Positions 7,129 to 16,094 of a stretch of 64,000 bases of DNA are shown here, piece after piece (the stretch's first letter is position 1; each line of letters begins with the position of its first letter). This DNA comes from Flavobacteriia bacterium (GTDB lineage: Bacteria > Bacteroidota > Bacteroidia > Flavobacteriales_D > Crocinitomicaceae). The notes below the pieces were generated by a model, which saw only the letters and a list, made by a program, of their open reading frames with translations, was not told the DNA's origin and ran no database searches. The position numbers were made by a program, and so were the translations under genes. The stretch is from NCBI GenBank assembly GCA_016183815.1, contig JACPDW010000010.1, positions 1 to 64,000 of the forward strand, given 5' to 3'.

Positions 7129-9594
7129 ATGACAATAATTTCCCTTTCAAAAAAAAACATTTTTTTTCCTATTTTTTCACAAAACATACTTTCTGGAAAT
7201 AAATTTGAATTAAAAAATAGGAAAATCCAAAAGGATACAAAATGGTGTAATTATTTATTGGGAATATCATTAGTTGTACTTAGTTTTTCTTACTGTTTTT
7301 CACAAAAATATTCTAAATGTAAAATCTTTGTGAACGAAAACCAAATGCAGCAATTACAAACGCTTGGAATAGCTGTTGATCATGGAGTTTACAAAAAAAA
7401 TACTTTTTTTATCAGTGATTTTTCTGAATACGAGATAAACAAATTAAATCAAAATGGATTTTCTTATGAAGTGTTGATTGATGATGTGAGTTCATTTTAT
7501 CAAAACAGAACAGTTTCAGGAATAAAAAGGAATGCATTGTGTTTAAACGAAACAGCAAATGTTATTGTTGACCCTACTCATTTTCAATTGGGAAGTATGG
7601 CAGGATTTTATACCTACAATGAACTTCTTTCAATTTTAGATGAAATGCGGCTTGCTTTTCCAAATTTGATTTCAGAAAAAGCTCAAATTGGATCTTATTT
7701 AAGTCATGAAGGTCGTCCGATTTATTACGTTAAAATTTCTGATAATCCAGAAAACGACGAAGTAGAACCAGAGATTTTATATTCAGCCATCCATCATGCA
7801 AGAGAACCTGGATCAATGATTTCAACAATCTATTATATGTGGTATTTACTTGAAAATTATGACAATAACGTTGAAATTAAAAGGTTGGTTGATGAAAGCG
7901 AAATGTATTTTATTCCTCTTTTAAATCCTGATGGCTATGTTTATAATGAAACCACAAATCCAAATGGAGGTGGACCTTGGAGAAAAAACAGAAGAAATAA
8001 TAACGATGGGACGTATGGAGTTGATTTAAACAGAAACTATTCGTATGATTGGGGTACTACTGGAATTAGTTTCGACACCGACTCTGATGTTTACCCTGGA
8101 ACTGGACCCTTTTCAGAACCTGAAACTCAAGCAATGAAATGGTTTTGTGAACAGAGAGATTTTCTTTTCGCATATAACGCCCATACTTTTTCAAACTTAA
8201 TGTTATTTCCAATTGGTTCTCAAGTAGATTTATTTGCTGAAGATCACGATTATTTTCAAAGCATTGCCAACGAAATGGTACTTTATAATGGTTTTGTGGC
8301 TCAAAAATCTTCTTCCTTATACCCAGCTTCTGGGGATTCAGACGATTATATGTATTTAGAAGACCTTTCAATTAAACCAAAAATTTATGCTTTTACCCCT
8401 GAAATTGGTAGTGATGAAGATGGTTTTTGGCCTACAATTGATAGAATTATTCCACTTTGTCAAGACATGTTACATTCTAATCTGACACTTGTTCGGGCTG
8501 CCCACCATTACTGGTTAATAAAAGAGAATAATCCACAAAGTTTAACTGAATTGAATGGTAATTTTCAATATGAAGTAAAAAGATTAGGATTAATCGATCA
8601 AGCACTTCAAGTGTCTTTATTACCCTATCAAAATGTATTAAGCACGGGAAATTCTAACACACATCAAGGATTAGTTGATGAAACAATTACTGCGTCCATT
8701 TCCTATCAATTAAATCAAAACTTAGAAACGGGAGACACCATTAAATTTTTACTAAAAAGAACATTTAACACCTATGAAATCACTGATACAATAGTTAAAA
8801 TTTTTGGAACACCTCCTTTACAAATCTTAGAAAATGGAGATCAGTTTGAAAATTGGTCTGGTAATTGGGAATTAAGTTCAACAGAATTTGTATCGCCCTC
8901 CTCTTCTTTTACAGAAAGTGCTGTGGGTGAATACAATAACGATGTGAATAAAGTTATTCAATATTTACCGACAATTGATTTAAGTAACTCAAGTGCTGTT
9001 AAAATTGAATTTTTTGCAAAATGGTCAATCGAAAACAACTACGATTATTGTTCTTTTGAAGTATCGTTAGACAGTGGTTTAACTTGGATTCCTCAATGTG
9101 GAAAATATACAAATTCAGGCACTTCAGCTAATGGCAGTGTGCAGCCAGAAGGAAAACCTATTTATGATGATGTTCAAAATGATTGGGTATTGGAAGAAAT
9201 TTCTTTGAATGATTATGTAGGCGAAAAAATTCATGTTCGTTTTCTTTTTGCTTCCGATGGTGGTGTAAAAGACGATGGATTTTATTTTGATGATTTCAAA
9301 GTATATTATAATTCGTCAAACAACTCTATCAAAAATTTAGAAAACAACAAGTTAGTTAATATTTTCCCAAATCCAAGTAACGGAGAGTTAATTATTTCTG
9401 CTGAAAACATGACAGAACAAAGTACGTTAATGATTTTTGATGTCAACGGTAGAATAGTTTTTGAAAGTGAATTAGAAGCGCCTTATTTTGTTAAAAAAGT
9501 ACCAATTTATCATTTAGACAACGGTTCTTATTTGGTTCAACTTTCAACAAACGACCATATTGTTCATAGAGAAAACATTATTTTGATGAAATAA
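7129..9594 (+). CDS. Secreted zinc carboxypeptidase (M14), T9SS-sorted
   Basis: An 821-aa metallocarboxypeptidase. The M14 domain runs from about residue 160 to 460. Zinc ligands are visible in HHAREP (H223, E226) and AYNAH (H352). Substrate-binding motifs are RKNRR (R285-R289) and GVDLNRNY (N301-R302), and the catalytic glutamate sits in TPEIGSD (E425). This is the full carboxypeptidase A-type set. A jelly-roll/MAM-like sandwich at about 570-735 (FENWSGNWELSS, DGFYFDDFKVYY) follows, then a type-A T9SS sorting domain (IFPNPSNGELI ...). The signal peptide (LLGISLVVLSFSYCFSQ) begins only near residue 43, so the annotated ATG gives an unusually long N-region. A downstream non-ATG start is possible, but the promoter just upstream supports this ATG. 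The likely role is extracellular peptide breakdown. Confidence 0.9.
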   Translation: MTIISLSKKNIFFPIFSQNILSGNKFELKNRKIQKDTKWCNYLLGISLVVLSFSYCFSQKYSKCKIFVNENQMQQLQTLGIAVDHGVYKKNTFFISDFSEYEINKLNQNGFSYEVLIDDVSSFYQNRTVSGIKRNALCLNETANVIVDPTHFQLGSMAGFYTYNELLSILDEMRLAFPNLISEKAQIGSYLSHEGRPIYYVKISDNPENDEVEPEILYSAIHHAREPGSMISTIYYMWYLLENYDNNVEIKRLVDESEMYFIPLLNPDGYVYNETTNPNGGGPWRKNRRNNNDGTYGVDLNRNYSYDWGTTGISFDTDSDVYPGTGPFSEPETQAMKWFCEQRDFLFAYNAHTFSNLMLFPIGSQVDLFAEDHDYFQSIANEMVLYNGFVAQKSSSLYPASGDSDDYMYLEDLSIKPKIYAFTPEIGSDEDGFWPTIDRIIPLCQDMLHSNLTLVRAAHHYWLIKENNPQSLTELNGNFQYEVKRLGLIDQALQVSLLPYQNVLSTGNSNTHQGLVDETITASISYQLNQNLETGDTIKFLLKRTFNTYEITDTIVKIFGTPPLQILENGDQFENWSGNWELSSTEFVSPSSSFTESAVGEYNNDVNKVIQYLPTIDLSNSSAVKIEFFAKWSIENNYDYCSFEVSLDSGLTWIPQCGKYTNSGTSANGSVQPEGKPIYDDVQNDWVLEEISLNDYVGEKIHVRFLFASDGGVKDDGFYFDDFKVYYNSSNNSIKNLENNKLVNIFPNPSNGELIISAENMTEQSTLMIFDVNGRIVFESELEAPYFVKKVPIYHLDNGSYLVQLSTNDHIVHRENIILMK

Positions 9595-9639
9595 ATCGAA
9601 AAAAGTTGAATATTTAGAATCTAAAAATCTTACAAAAAT

Positions 9640-10680
9640 ATGAACATAGTATCTTTTTTTGCAGGTGCAGGAGGTTTAGACCTTGGTTTTCAAAAAGCAG
9701 GATTTAATGTTATTTGGGCAAATGAATACGACAAGGAAATTTGGGAAACTTATGAAAAAAACCATCCACACACAATTCTTGACAGAAGAAGCTTAGTAAA
9801 TATTCCTGCTGAAGATGTTCCCGAATGTGATGGAATAATTGGAGGTCCTCCTTGCCAAAGTTGGAGTGAAGCGGGTGCTATGAAGGGAATTGAAGATAAA
9901 AGAGGTCAGCTTTTTTATGATTTCATTAGAATCTTAGAAGCGAAACAACCTAAATTTTTTCTTGCTGAAAATGTAAGCGGAATGCTTTTAGGCAGACATT
10001 CAGAGGCATTAGAAAACATAAAAGAAATGTTCAGAAATGCAGGAATTGGCTACGAACTTTCATTTGAAATGGTTAATGCTTGTGATTTCAACGTGCCACA
10101 AGACAGAAAACGAGTAATTTTTGTAGGTATTCGTAAAGATTTGGGTTTTAAATACCAATTTCAAAAACCTAACTTTCCTAAACTAACGCTTCAAGAAATC
10201 ATTTACGATTTAAAAGACAATGTTTTACCTGCATTGCCATACAACAAAACCAACAGAGAAAAATGTGCTTTGCCAAACCACGAATATATGATTGGTGATT
10301 TTTCCACAATTTTTATGTCAAGAAATAGAGTTAGAAGTTGGGATGAACAATCGTTTACAATTCAAGCAGGTGGCAGACACGCTCCTATTCATCCACAAGC
10401 ACCAAAAATGAAATTCATAGAGCAAAACATTCGGGTTTTTGTTCCAGGGAAAGAACATTTATACAGACGTTTGAGTGTTAGAGAATGTGCGAGAATTCAA
10501 ACTTTTCCAGATGATTTTATTTTCCATTATACAAGTGTGCCTGCAGGTTACAAAATGATTGGAAATGCTGTTCCAGTTAACCTCGCTAAATATCTTGCAG
10601 AGACAATCAAACAACAGTTAAAACAGCATACATCAACAAAGGATTTAAAAATTGAAAAACAAGAAGCAGTAACAGTATGA
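9640..10680 (+). CDS. DNA (cytosine-5) methyltransferase, type II R-M
   Basis: This 346-aa C5-cytosine methyltransferase transfers a methyl group from S-adenosylmethionine to a cytosine within the cognate restriction site. Motifs appear in the usual order: I ([12 protein letters not shown], residues 6-17), IV with the catalytic cysteine (GGPPCQS, C72), VI (ENV), VIII ([10 protein letters not shown]), IX ([15 protein letters not shown]) and X (GNAVPVNLA). The length is typical of a stand-alone Dcm-type enzyme. The variable region between VIII and IX, at about 190-270, should set target specificity. The gene overlaps the restriction endonuclease gene by 4 bp (ATGA), so the two are translationally coupled. 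The endonuclease resembles NgoPII, which suggests methylation within GGCC. That specificity is inferred from the partner, not read here. Confidence 0.95.
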   Translation: MNIVSFFAGAGGLDLGFQKAGFNVIWANEYDKEIWETYEKNHPHTILDRRSLVNIPAEDVPECDGIIGGPPCQSWSEAGAMKGIEDKRGQLFYDFIRILEAKQPKFFLAENVSGMLLGRHSEALENIKEMFRNAGIGYELSFEMVNACDFNVPQDRKRVIFVGIRKDLGFKYQFQKPNFPKLTLQEIIYDLKDNVLPALPYNKTNREKCALPNHEYMIGDFSTIFMSRNRVRSWDEQSFTIQAGGRHAPIHPQAPKMKFIEQNIRVFVPGKEHLYRRLSVRECARIQTFPDDFIFHYTSVPAGYKMIGNAVPVNLAKYLAETIKQQLKQHTSTKDLKIEKQEAVTV

Positions 10681-11525
10681 CAAATATTTTAGAGGCGATT
10701 GTAAATATAACAAATAACCCAGTTGTTGAAATTCGGAATCATTACACAGGAAGAAATAGAGCAAACAATGTTGGAGAAGCATTAGAGATGTTTGTAAAAG
10801 ATGCTTTTGCAAACACCATACAAGAAAAGGACGAACAAGTTAAAAACACAAGATTTAACCAAGTATTTTCTTGGCTTGGCAATCAAAATCACCCACCTGA
10901 TATTATGATTCGTCTAGGTGATGCAATAGAAGTGAAGAAAACGCAAAGTGCCAATAGTGATTTGGCTCTAAATAGTTCCTACCCAAAATCAAACATTCAG
11001 TCCAACAGCAATATAATAACTCAAGAATGTAGAACTTGTGAAAATTGGACAAAAAAAGACTTGATTTATTGTGTTGGACATACAATAGACGATTCTATAA
11101 AATCACTTTGGATGGTTTATGGTAACATCTATGCAGCCAAGCACGAAACTTACCAGATAATTAAACAAAAAATTACAGATGGTTTAAACGAAATTCCAAA
11201 TGTTGAACTTGCAGAAACAAACGAATTAGGAAGAGTAAACAGAGTTGACCCATTAGGAATTACCAATTTAAGAATTCGTGGAATGTGGCAAATTCAGAAT
11301 CCAAGAAGAGTTTTTAATTATTTGCATACAACTGGAGATTCTTTTGAACTTGTTGCTGTTATACCTAAAAATAAATACAACTCGTTCCCGACTGAAAGCA
11401 AAAACAGAATTGAAAACTTAGATAATCCGAATTTGAGTATTTCTGATGTTCAAGTTAAAGACCCGAACAATCCTGCAAATTTGATTGATAGTAAATTGAT
11501 TGTTTTTAAAAATAAAATAAAGTAA
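10677..11525 (+). CDS. Type II restriction endonuclease, NgoPII-like
   Basis: This 282-aa protein matches, from memory of the family, the NgoPII restriction endonuclease family, whose founding member recognises GGCC. Conserved stretches include [18 protein letters not shown] near the N-terminus, [28 protein letters not shown] and [19 protein letters not shown]75 in PPD and E85-V-K87 form a PD-(D/E)xK nuclease site. The length is that of the family and no frameshift is visible, so the enzyme appears intact. The start overlaps the methyltransferase stop by 4 bp, so modification is translated before restriction. No separate controller (C) protein or Vsr repair gene accompanies it. The unit sits between a T9SS peptidase gene and an ABC transporter gene, which fits acquisition as a small cassette. 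Confidence 0.85.
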   Translation: MTNILEAIVNITNNPVVEIRNHYTGRNRANNVGEALEMFVKDAFANTIQEKDEQVKNTRFNQVFSWLGNQNHPPDIMIRLGDAIEVKKTQSANSDLALNSSYPKSNIQSNSNIITQECRTCENWTKKDLIYCVGHTIDDSIKSLWMVYGNIYAAKHETYQIIKQKITDGLNEIPNVELAETNELGRVNRVDPLGITNLRIRGMWQIQNPRRVFNYLHTTGDSFELVAVIPKNKYNSFPTESKNRIENLDNPNLSISDVQVKDPNNPANLIDSKLIVFKNKIK

Positions 11526-11567
11526 TAAATCAATTTCACTATTGAATACGTCTTTTATTTAGCTTAC

Positions 11568-11606
11568 ATTAATCTACGTTCTTATTCTGCGTTTATCAGC
11601 GAGAAA
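11568..11606. repeat. Three imperfect 13-bp units (ATTAATCTACGTT-like)
   Basis: ATTAATCTACGTT, CTTATTCTGCGTT and TATCAGCGAGAAA sit head to tail just beyond the restriction gene. Such TCTGCGTT-type units occur as decayed dispersed repeats in some bacterial genomes. Here they could mark the right edge of the restriction-modification cassette. This is weak evidence on its own. Confidence 0.35.
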
Positions 11607-11676
11607 ATTAAAAATCTCTCACAGAATCAATCAGAAGTTTTAATTCCATTAACAAATTATTGAAAATTTTCTGATA

Positions 11677-13494
11677 TTACTCCAAATTTTGCAGTTTTAT
11701 TAATTTAGAATATAGTCCTTTTTCATTTTTTAATAATTCGTAGTGGGTTCCGCTTTCAACAATTATTCCTTGTTCAAGTACTAAAATTAAATCTGCTTTT
11801 TTGATTGTGGACAAACGATGAGCAATAACAAAGGAAGTTCGTTCTTTCATTAAATTATCTAACGCTTGTTTAACTGATTTTTCTGATTCAGAATCTAAAG
11901 CAGAAGTGGCTTCGTCTAAAATTAAAATTTTTGGATTTTTCAGCAAAGCACGAGCAATAGCAATTCGCTGTTTTTGTCCACCTGAAAGTTGAATACCTCT
12001 ATCACCGACCTGAGTGTCAAAACCTTCTGGGAATTTTTCAATGAACTCAAGACAATTGGCTTTTAAAGCGACATCTTTTAATTGATTTTCATCGGCTGTT
12101 TTGTTTCCATATAAAATATTTTCTCTAATTGAACCAGCAAAAAGCAAAACTTCTTGAGGAACATAAGCCATGTGTGAACGCAGAAATTCTACATCAATGT
12201 CATTAATATCAGTTTCATTGATTAAAATTTTACCATTTGTTGTGTCATAAAATCGTAAAATCAATGAAGCAATGGTGGTTTTTCCTGCACCAGAAGATCC
12301 CACAAGTGCAATAGTTTGATTAGGTTTTGCAGAAAAACTTAATCCTTTAAGGACATTGATATCAGAACGTTGAGGGTAACTAAAGTGGACATTATTAAAT
12401 TCAACAGAACCATTTATTAGAGGTTTTTGTGTGCCCTTCATCAATTCTTTTTCACTATTATTACCTATTATCCTCATTAATTGATCTGTTGCTCCAACAG
12501 CTTTTTGTATTCCAGCAAATAATTCGGGTAAAGAACCCACAGAAGCACCCATCATGATGGTAAAGAAAATAAAAGAATAAAAATCTTCCATGCTTAACTC
12601 TGGATTTTTGCCTTGTGTTAACAAAAGACCTTGCCAGATAACAAAAACTATTGCTCCAAAAATGCAAAAAATGATAAATGAAGCAAAAACACCTCTCCAT
12701 AATCCGCTTTTAATATTTAATTGAAAAATACTATTTAAGTGCGTGCGATAACGTCCAATCAACCAAACTTCATTTGTAAACGCCTTAACGTTGGTGATTC
12801 CATTTAAACTTTCTTCAACAATGACGTTTGATGCAGCCATCTCGTCTTGTGCTATTTTTGATAATTTCCTGATATATCTTCCAAAAAACACCGCAATAAT
12901 CGACATCACAGGAACAGTCGCCAACATTAAAAAAGCCAATTTCCAAGACAAAAAGAATAAAAATAGAATCCCACCTAATACAATAATAATTTGACGAAAA
13001 AATTCAGCAATTGTTGTACGTAAAGTTTCTTGAATTTGAGTAATGTCAGCACTTATTCTTGAGCTTAATTCACCCACTTTTTGCTGATTAAAAAAATCCA
13101 TTGGCATATAAATTAACCTCGAAAAAGCATGGGTTTTAATGTCTCTTAGTACGTTTTCAGTAACTTTTGTAAAGATGATTACCCGAAAAAAAGAAAAAAT
13201 AGCTTGTAAAGCAAATAAAATGAATAAAGCTAAAGCGACATTGTTGATATTATTTAAGTTTATCCACTGTAAATTAGAAGGGGATACGGACTGGGTTGTG
13301 CTACCACCAAGTAATTTCCCCATTAGCACTGGAAAAAGTAAACCCATTCCTGTAGATAAAATCAAAAAAATCCACCCAATCAAAAAAGATATTTGATAAG
13401 GTTTTAAATATTGAAAGATTTTTTTTGCCTGTTGAATTGATTCTTTACTTAACTTGACTTTTTCGGTTTTTTTTTCTCGTTTTGGTCGTAACAT
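11677..13494 (-). CDS. ABC transporter, MsbA-like half-transporter (TMD + NBD)
   Basis: This 605-aa protein fuses a six-helix exporter membrane domain (about residues 30-335) to an ATPase domain (about 360-605). The ATPase shows Walker A GSSGAGKTT, a Q-loop region AYVPQEVLLF, the signature LSGGQKQR, Walker B ILILDEATSALD and an H-loop IAHRLS. It should act as a homodimer in the inner membrane. MsbA-type lipid A or phospholipid flipping is the family expectation in Bacteroidota, but multidrug export cannot be excluded by sequence alone. It is a single-gene unit with divergent transcription from etfB. A -7 promoter element (TATTTTTG, reverse strand at 13512-13519) lies 17 bp upstream of the start. 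The 3' end lies 151 bp from the converging restriction gene, with no clear terminator between. Confidence 0.9.
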   Translation of the reverse strand: MLRPKREKKTEKVKLSKESIQQAKKIFQYLKPYQISFLIGWIFLILSTGMGLLFPVLMGKLLGGSTTQSVSPSNLQWINLNNINNVALALFILFALQAIFSFFRVIIFTKVTENVLRDIKTHAFSRLIYMPMDFFNQQKVGELSSRISADITQIQETLRTTIAEFFRQIIIVLGGILFLFFLSWKLAFLMLATVPVMSIIAVFFGRYIRKLSKIAQDEMAASNVIVEESLNGITNVKAFTNEVWLIGRYRTHLNSIFQLNIKSGLWRGVFASFIIFCIFGAIVFVIWQGLLLTQGKNPELSMEDFYSFIFFTIMMGASVGSLPELFAGIQKAVGATDQLMRIIGNNSEKELMKGTQKPLINGSVEFNNVHFSYPQRSDINVLKGLSFSAKPNQTIALVGSSGAGKTTIASLILRFYDTTNGKILINETDINDIDVEFLRSHMAYVPQEVLLFAGSIRENILYGNKTADENQLKDVALKANCLEFIEKFPEGFDTQVGDRGIQLSGGQKQRIAIARALLKNPKILILDEATSALDSESEKSVKQALDNLMKERTSFVIAHRLSTIKKADLILVLEQGIIVESGTHYELLKNEKGLYSKLIKLQNLE

Positions 13495-13511
13495 ATTTCT
13501 TGTTTATGGTG

Positions 13512-13519
13512 CAAAAATA
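13512..13519 (-). promoter_or_regulatory. -7 promoter element for the ABC transporter gene
   Basis: The reverse-strand sequence TATTTTTG matches TAnnTTTG and lies 17 bp upstream of the transporter ATG. No convincing -33 TTTG is found at 17-23 bp, so the call rests on the -7 element and its position. Confidence 0.4.
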
Positions 13520-13703
13520 GATATAATAGTGCAATTGTATTCTTGAGGAAAAGCAAAAAAACTATAAAATAAGCGTTCACACGATATTATTGCTTTATGG
13601 AATAATTTATTTTTAGTTTCATTATTTTAAAATCAATTTTGCAATGTTATAATATTTGAAAGTTTTTGAAAAAAAATATACTTTTTTGATACAAAAAAAT
13701 AAC

Positions 13704-13711
13704 TACTTTTG
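13704..13711 (+). promoter_or_regulatory. -7 promoter element for etfB-etfA
   Basis: TACTTTTG matches TAnnTTTG and lies 17 bp upstream of the etfB ATG at 13729. A TTTG at 13685-13688 is 15 bp upstream, a little closer than the usual 17-23 bp. The short distance to the start codon matches the other promoters in this window. Confidence 0.55.
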
Positions 13712-13728
13712 CACCCAAATTTTATAAG

Positions 13729-14469
13729 ATGAAGATATTAGTTTGTATCAGCAAAGCTCCTGACACTACATCAAAAATTGGATTTACTGATAATCACACA
13801 AAATTTGATGAAAACGGTGTTCAATATATAGTAAATCCTTACGACGAATGGTACGCTTTAGTTAGAGCATTGGAAATTAAAGAATCCAACGGTGGAAATG
13901 TAACCATTATTAATGTGGGTACTGTTCAAGACGAAGCGATCATAAGAAAAGCATTAGCCATAGGTGCTGACGATGCTGTACGTGTTGATTCTGAAGCTAA
14001 TGATGCTTATTTCACTGCATTTCAAATTGCAAATTATGCTAAAGAAAATGCTTTTGATTTAGTACTAACAGGAAAAGAAACCATTCAATACAACGGCTCT
14101 CAAGTAGCTGGAATGATAGCTGAAATTTTAGACCTCCCTTTAATTTCATTAGCAACAAAATTAGATGTTAATGGAAACAATATCCTTATTGAACAAGAAG
14201 TAATTGGCGGTGTTCAAGTAGCTGAATTGGCTTTACCCGCTGTAGTTAGTTGTGCTAAAGGTATGGCTGAGCAAAGAATTCCAAATATGCGTGGAATTAT
14301 GGCTGCAAGAACTAAACCTCTTCAAGTTATTAGCCCTGTTTCCTGTGACACATTGACTTCCTTTGTGTCATACAGTATGCCTGAAGCGAAAAAAGAATGT
14401 AAATTAATTGACCCTAATAATTTAGATGAATTAGTTCAATTATTACACAACGAAGCAAAAGTTATATAA
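13729..14469 (+). CDS. etfB: Electron transfer flavoprotein beta subunit
   Basis: The 246-aa beta subunit of the ETF heterodimer, which accepts electrons from acyl-CoA dehydrogenases and passes them to the quinone pool through ETF:quinone oxidoreductase. It binds the AMP cofactor. Typical features are the start MKILVCISKAPDT, NPYDEWYALVRALE, the nucleotide-fold segment LVLTGKETIQYNGSQVAGMIAE and IPNMRGIMAARTKPL near the C-terminus, the beta-subunit recognition region. Length and order are normal. It is followed 20 bp later by etfA, with its own promoter upstream, so this is an operon. The gene points to fatty-acid or branched-chain amino-acid oxidation in the organism, though no dehydrogenase genes lie in the window. 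Confidence 0.95.
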   Translation: MKILVCISKAPDTTSKIGFTDNHTKFDENGVQYIVNPYDEWYALVRALEIKESNGGNVTIINVGTVQDEAIIRKALAIGADDAVRVDSEANDAYFTAFQIANYAKENAFDLVLTGKETIQYNGSQVAGMIAEILDLPLISLATKLDVNGNNILIEQEVIGGVQVAELALPAVVSCAKGMAEQRIPNMRGIMAARTKPLQVISPVSCDTLTSFVSYSMPEAKKECKLIDPNNLDELVQLLHNEAKVI

Positions 14470-14489
14470 TCCATTATAAATTAAAAAAG

Positions 14490-15431
14490 ATGAAATCTTT
14501 AGTATATATCTCAAGCGATCAAGGATTATCCAAATCCGCTTTTGAAACGGTTACTTATGCTAAAAAACTAGGTGGCGATGTTATAGTAGTAAGCAACGGA
14601 AGTAATTCCGACCTTTCAAAATTAGGTAATTATGGTGCTTCTAAAATTTATGTAGATCGTTCTCTAAAACAAGCAGATGCTCAACTTTTAGCAAAATTAG
14701 TGGTTTTTATCGCTGAAAAAGAAGGAGTTGAAATCGTGATCTTTTCTCATGATTTTACAGGTAAAGCGGTTGCCCCAAGAGTTTCTGCAAAATTAAAAGC
14801 AGGTTTAGTTTCAGGTGCAATTGAATTGCCAATAACTGAAAATGGTTTTTTGTGCAAAGTAAATGTATTTTCTGGTAAAGCTTTTGGAATGGTTAAAGTT
14901 TTGTCTTCTAAAAAAGTAATCTCTTTACTTCCAAACTCTATTCAACCTGAAGAAACAGGAACATCTTGTACTGTTGAAGAAATAGATGCAAATTTGGGTA
15001 GTTCAAATTTAAATATTAAAGAATTTAAAAAACCCGAGGGTGAAGTTCCTTTACCAGAAGCAGAATTAGTGGTCTCAGCTGGCCGTGGCTTAAAAGGACC
15101 AGAAAACTGGAAAATTGTTGAAGATTTAGCAAAATCTTTAGGAGCAGCTACTGCTTGTTCAAGACCTGTTGCTGATGTTGGTTGGAGACCTCATCACGAA
15201 CATGTTGGTCAAACTGGTTTCGCAATCCGCCCTAATTTATACATTGCTTGTGGTATTTCAGGTGCAATCCAACATTTAGCTGGAGTTAATGGCTCTAAAG
15301 TTATTGTGGTTATAAATACAGACAAAGAAGCTCCTTTCTTTAAAGCTGCTGATTACGGTATCGTTGGTGATGTGTTTGATGTACTTCCCAAATTTACTGA
15401 AGCAGTAAAAAAATTAAAAGGAAACAGTTGA
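14490..15431 (+). CDS. etfA: Electron transfer flavoprotein alpha subunit
   Basis: This 313-aa subunit carries the FAD of the ETF dimer. The N-terminal alpha/beta domain (residues 1-185) begins MKSLVYISSDQGLSK. The C-terminal FAD-binding domain has VSAGRGLKGPENWKIVEDLA, the conserved ACSRPVADVGWRP, GQTG and the ISGAIQHLAGVNGSKVIVVINTD signature near residues 265-290. All expected parts are present. It is translated 20 bp after etfB and the two proteins are obligate partners. The downstream DUF151 gene starts 65 bp later and may be read through. Confidence 0.95.
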   Translation: MKSLVYISSDQGLSKSAFETVTYAKKLGGDVIVVSNGSNSDLSKLGNYGASKIYVDRSLKQADAQLLAKLVVFIAEKEGVEIVIFSHDFTGKAVAPRVSAKLKAGLVSGAIELPITENGFLCKVNVFSGKAFGMVKVLSSKKVISLLPNSIQPEETGTSCTVEEIDANLGSSNLNIKEFKKPEGEVPLPEAELVVSAGRGLKGPENWKIVEDLAKSLGAATACSRPVADVGWRPHHEHVGQTGFAIRPNLYIACGISGAIQHLAGVNGSKVIVVINTDKEAPFFKAADYGIVGDVFDVLPKFTEAVKKLKGNS

Positions 15432-15496
15432 TTTTAAAATTTATTTTTAACTTTGAAAAATAAGGAAACTATTTCTTTTCAATTGTTAAAAATTAT

Positions 15497-16084
15497 ATGA
15501 ATAAAGTCAAATTGGAGATTGCCGGCTTGTCGTATAGCCAAACTCAATCTGGTGCTTATGCCTTAGTTTTAGTTGAATCTGGTGGCAAAAGAAGTATTCC
15601 TATCATTATCGGTGGATATGAAGCACAAGCCATCGCTATTGAGTTGGAGAAAATGAAACCCAACAGACCATTAACCCACGATTTATTTAAAACTTTTGCC
15701 GAATCTTTTGGAGTTAAAGTAATTGAAGTGGTTATTTACAACCTAAACGAAGGTATTTTTCACTCAAAATTAATTTGTGAAAAGGAAGGTCAGTTTTCTG
15801 AAATTGACGCCAGAACTTCTGACGCAATTGCCCTTTCTTTACGTTTCAAATGCCCTATTTATACTTTCGAATCTATTTTATCTTCAGCTGGAACTAACCT
15901 AGACGAAAGTAATGATATTTCAACAGAACTTAGTGAGGAAGAATTAATTGAAGAAGATGCAAATCCAATGAATAATTTAAATATCGACGAACTCAGAAAA
16001 TTATTACAAGACGCTATTGACGACGAAGATTATGAAAAAGCATCTAAAATAAGAGATGAATTGAAAAAAAGAAACTTACCTTAA
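15497..16084 (+). CDS. Bifunctional nuclease domain (DUF151) protein with UVR motif
   Basis: This 195-aa cytosolic protein has a DUF151/bifunctional nuclease domain at about residues 1-135 (GAYALVLVESGGKRSIPIIIGGYEAQAIA, RPLTHDLF, DARTSDAIALSLRFKCPIY). A C-terminal UVR motif at about 158-195 follows (LRKLLQDAIDDEDYEKASKIRDELKKR), the helical hairpin that in UvrB and ClpC mediates protein contacts. Between them is an acidic linker. Plant members of the first domain show RNase and DNase activity; the bacterial role is not established. This domain pair is common in Bacteroidota. It lies 65 bp after etfA and 10 bp before a nucleoside-permease-like gene, which suggests cotranscription. Confidence 0.85.
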   Translation: MNKVKLEIAGLSYSQTQSGAYALVLVESGGKRSIPIIIGGYEAQAIAIELEKMKPNRPLTHDLFKTFAESFGVKVIEVVIYNLNEGIFHSKLICEKEGQFSEIDARTSDAIALSLRFKCPIYTFESILSSAGTNLDESNDISTELSEEELIEEDANPMNNLNIDELRKLLQDAIDDEDYEKASKIRDELKKRNLP

Positions 16085-16094
16085 AACTAATCAT

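Noticed and set aside
9640-11525. A larger defence island around the restriction-modification genes
   Set aside because: The neighbours are a peptidase gene and an ABC transporter gene; no other defence genes are seen.
9640-11525. GGCC avoidance as proof of specificity
   Set aside because: GGCC sites are present in the window (for example in the GH39-like and MFS genes), and in AT-rich DNA their rarity says little.
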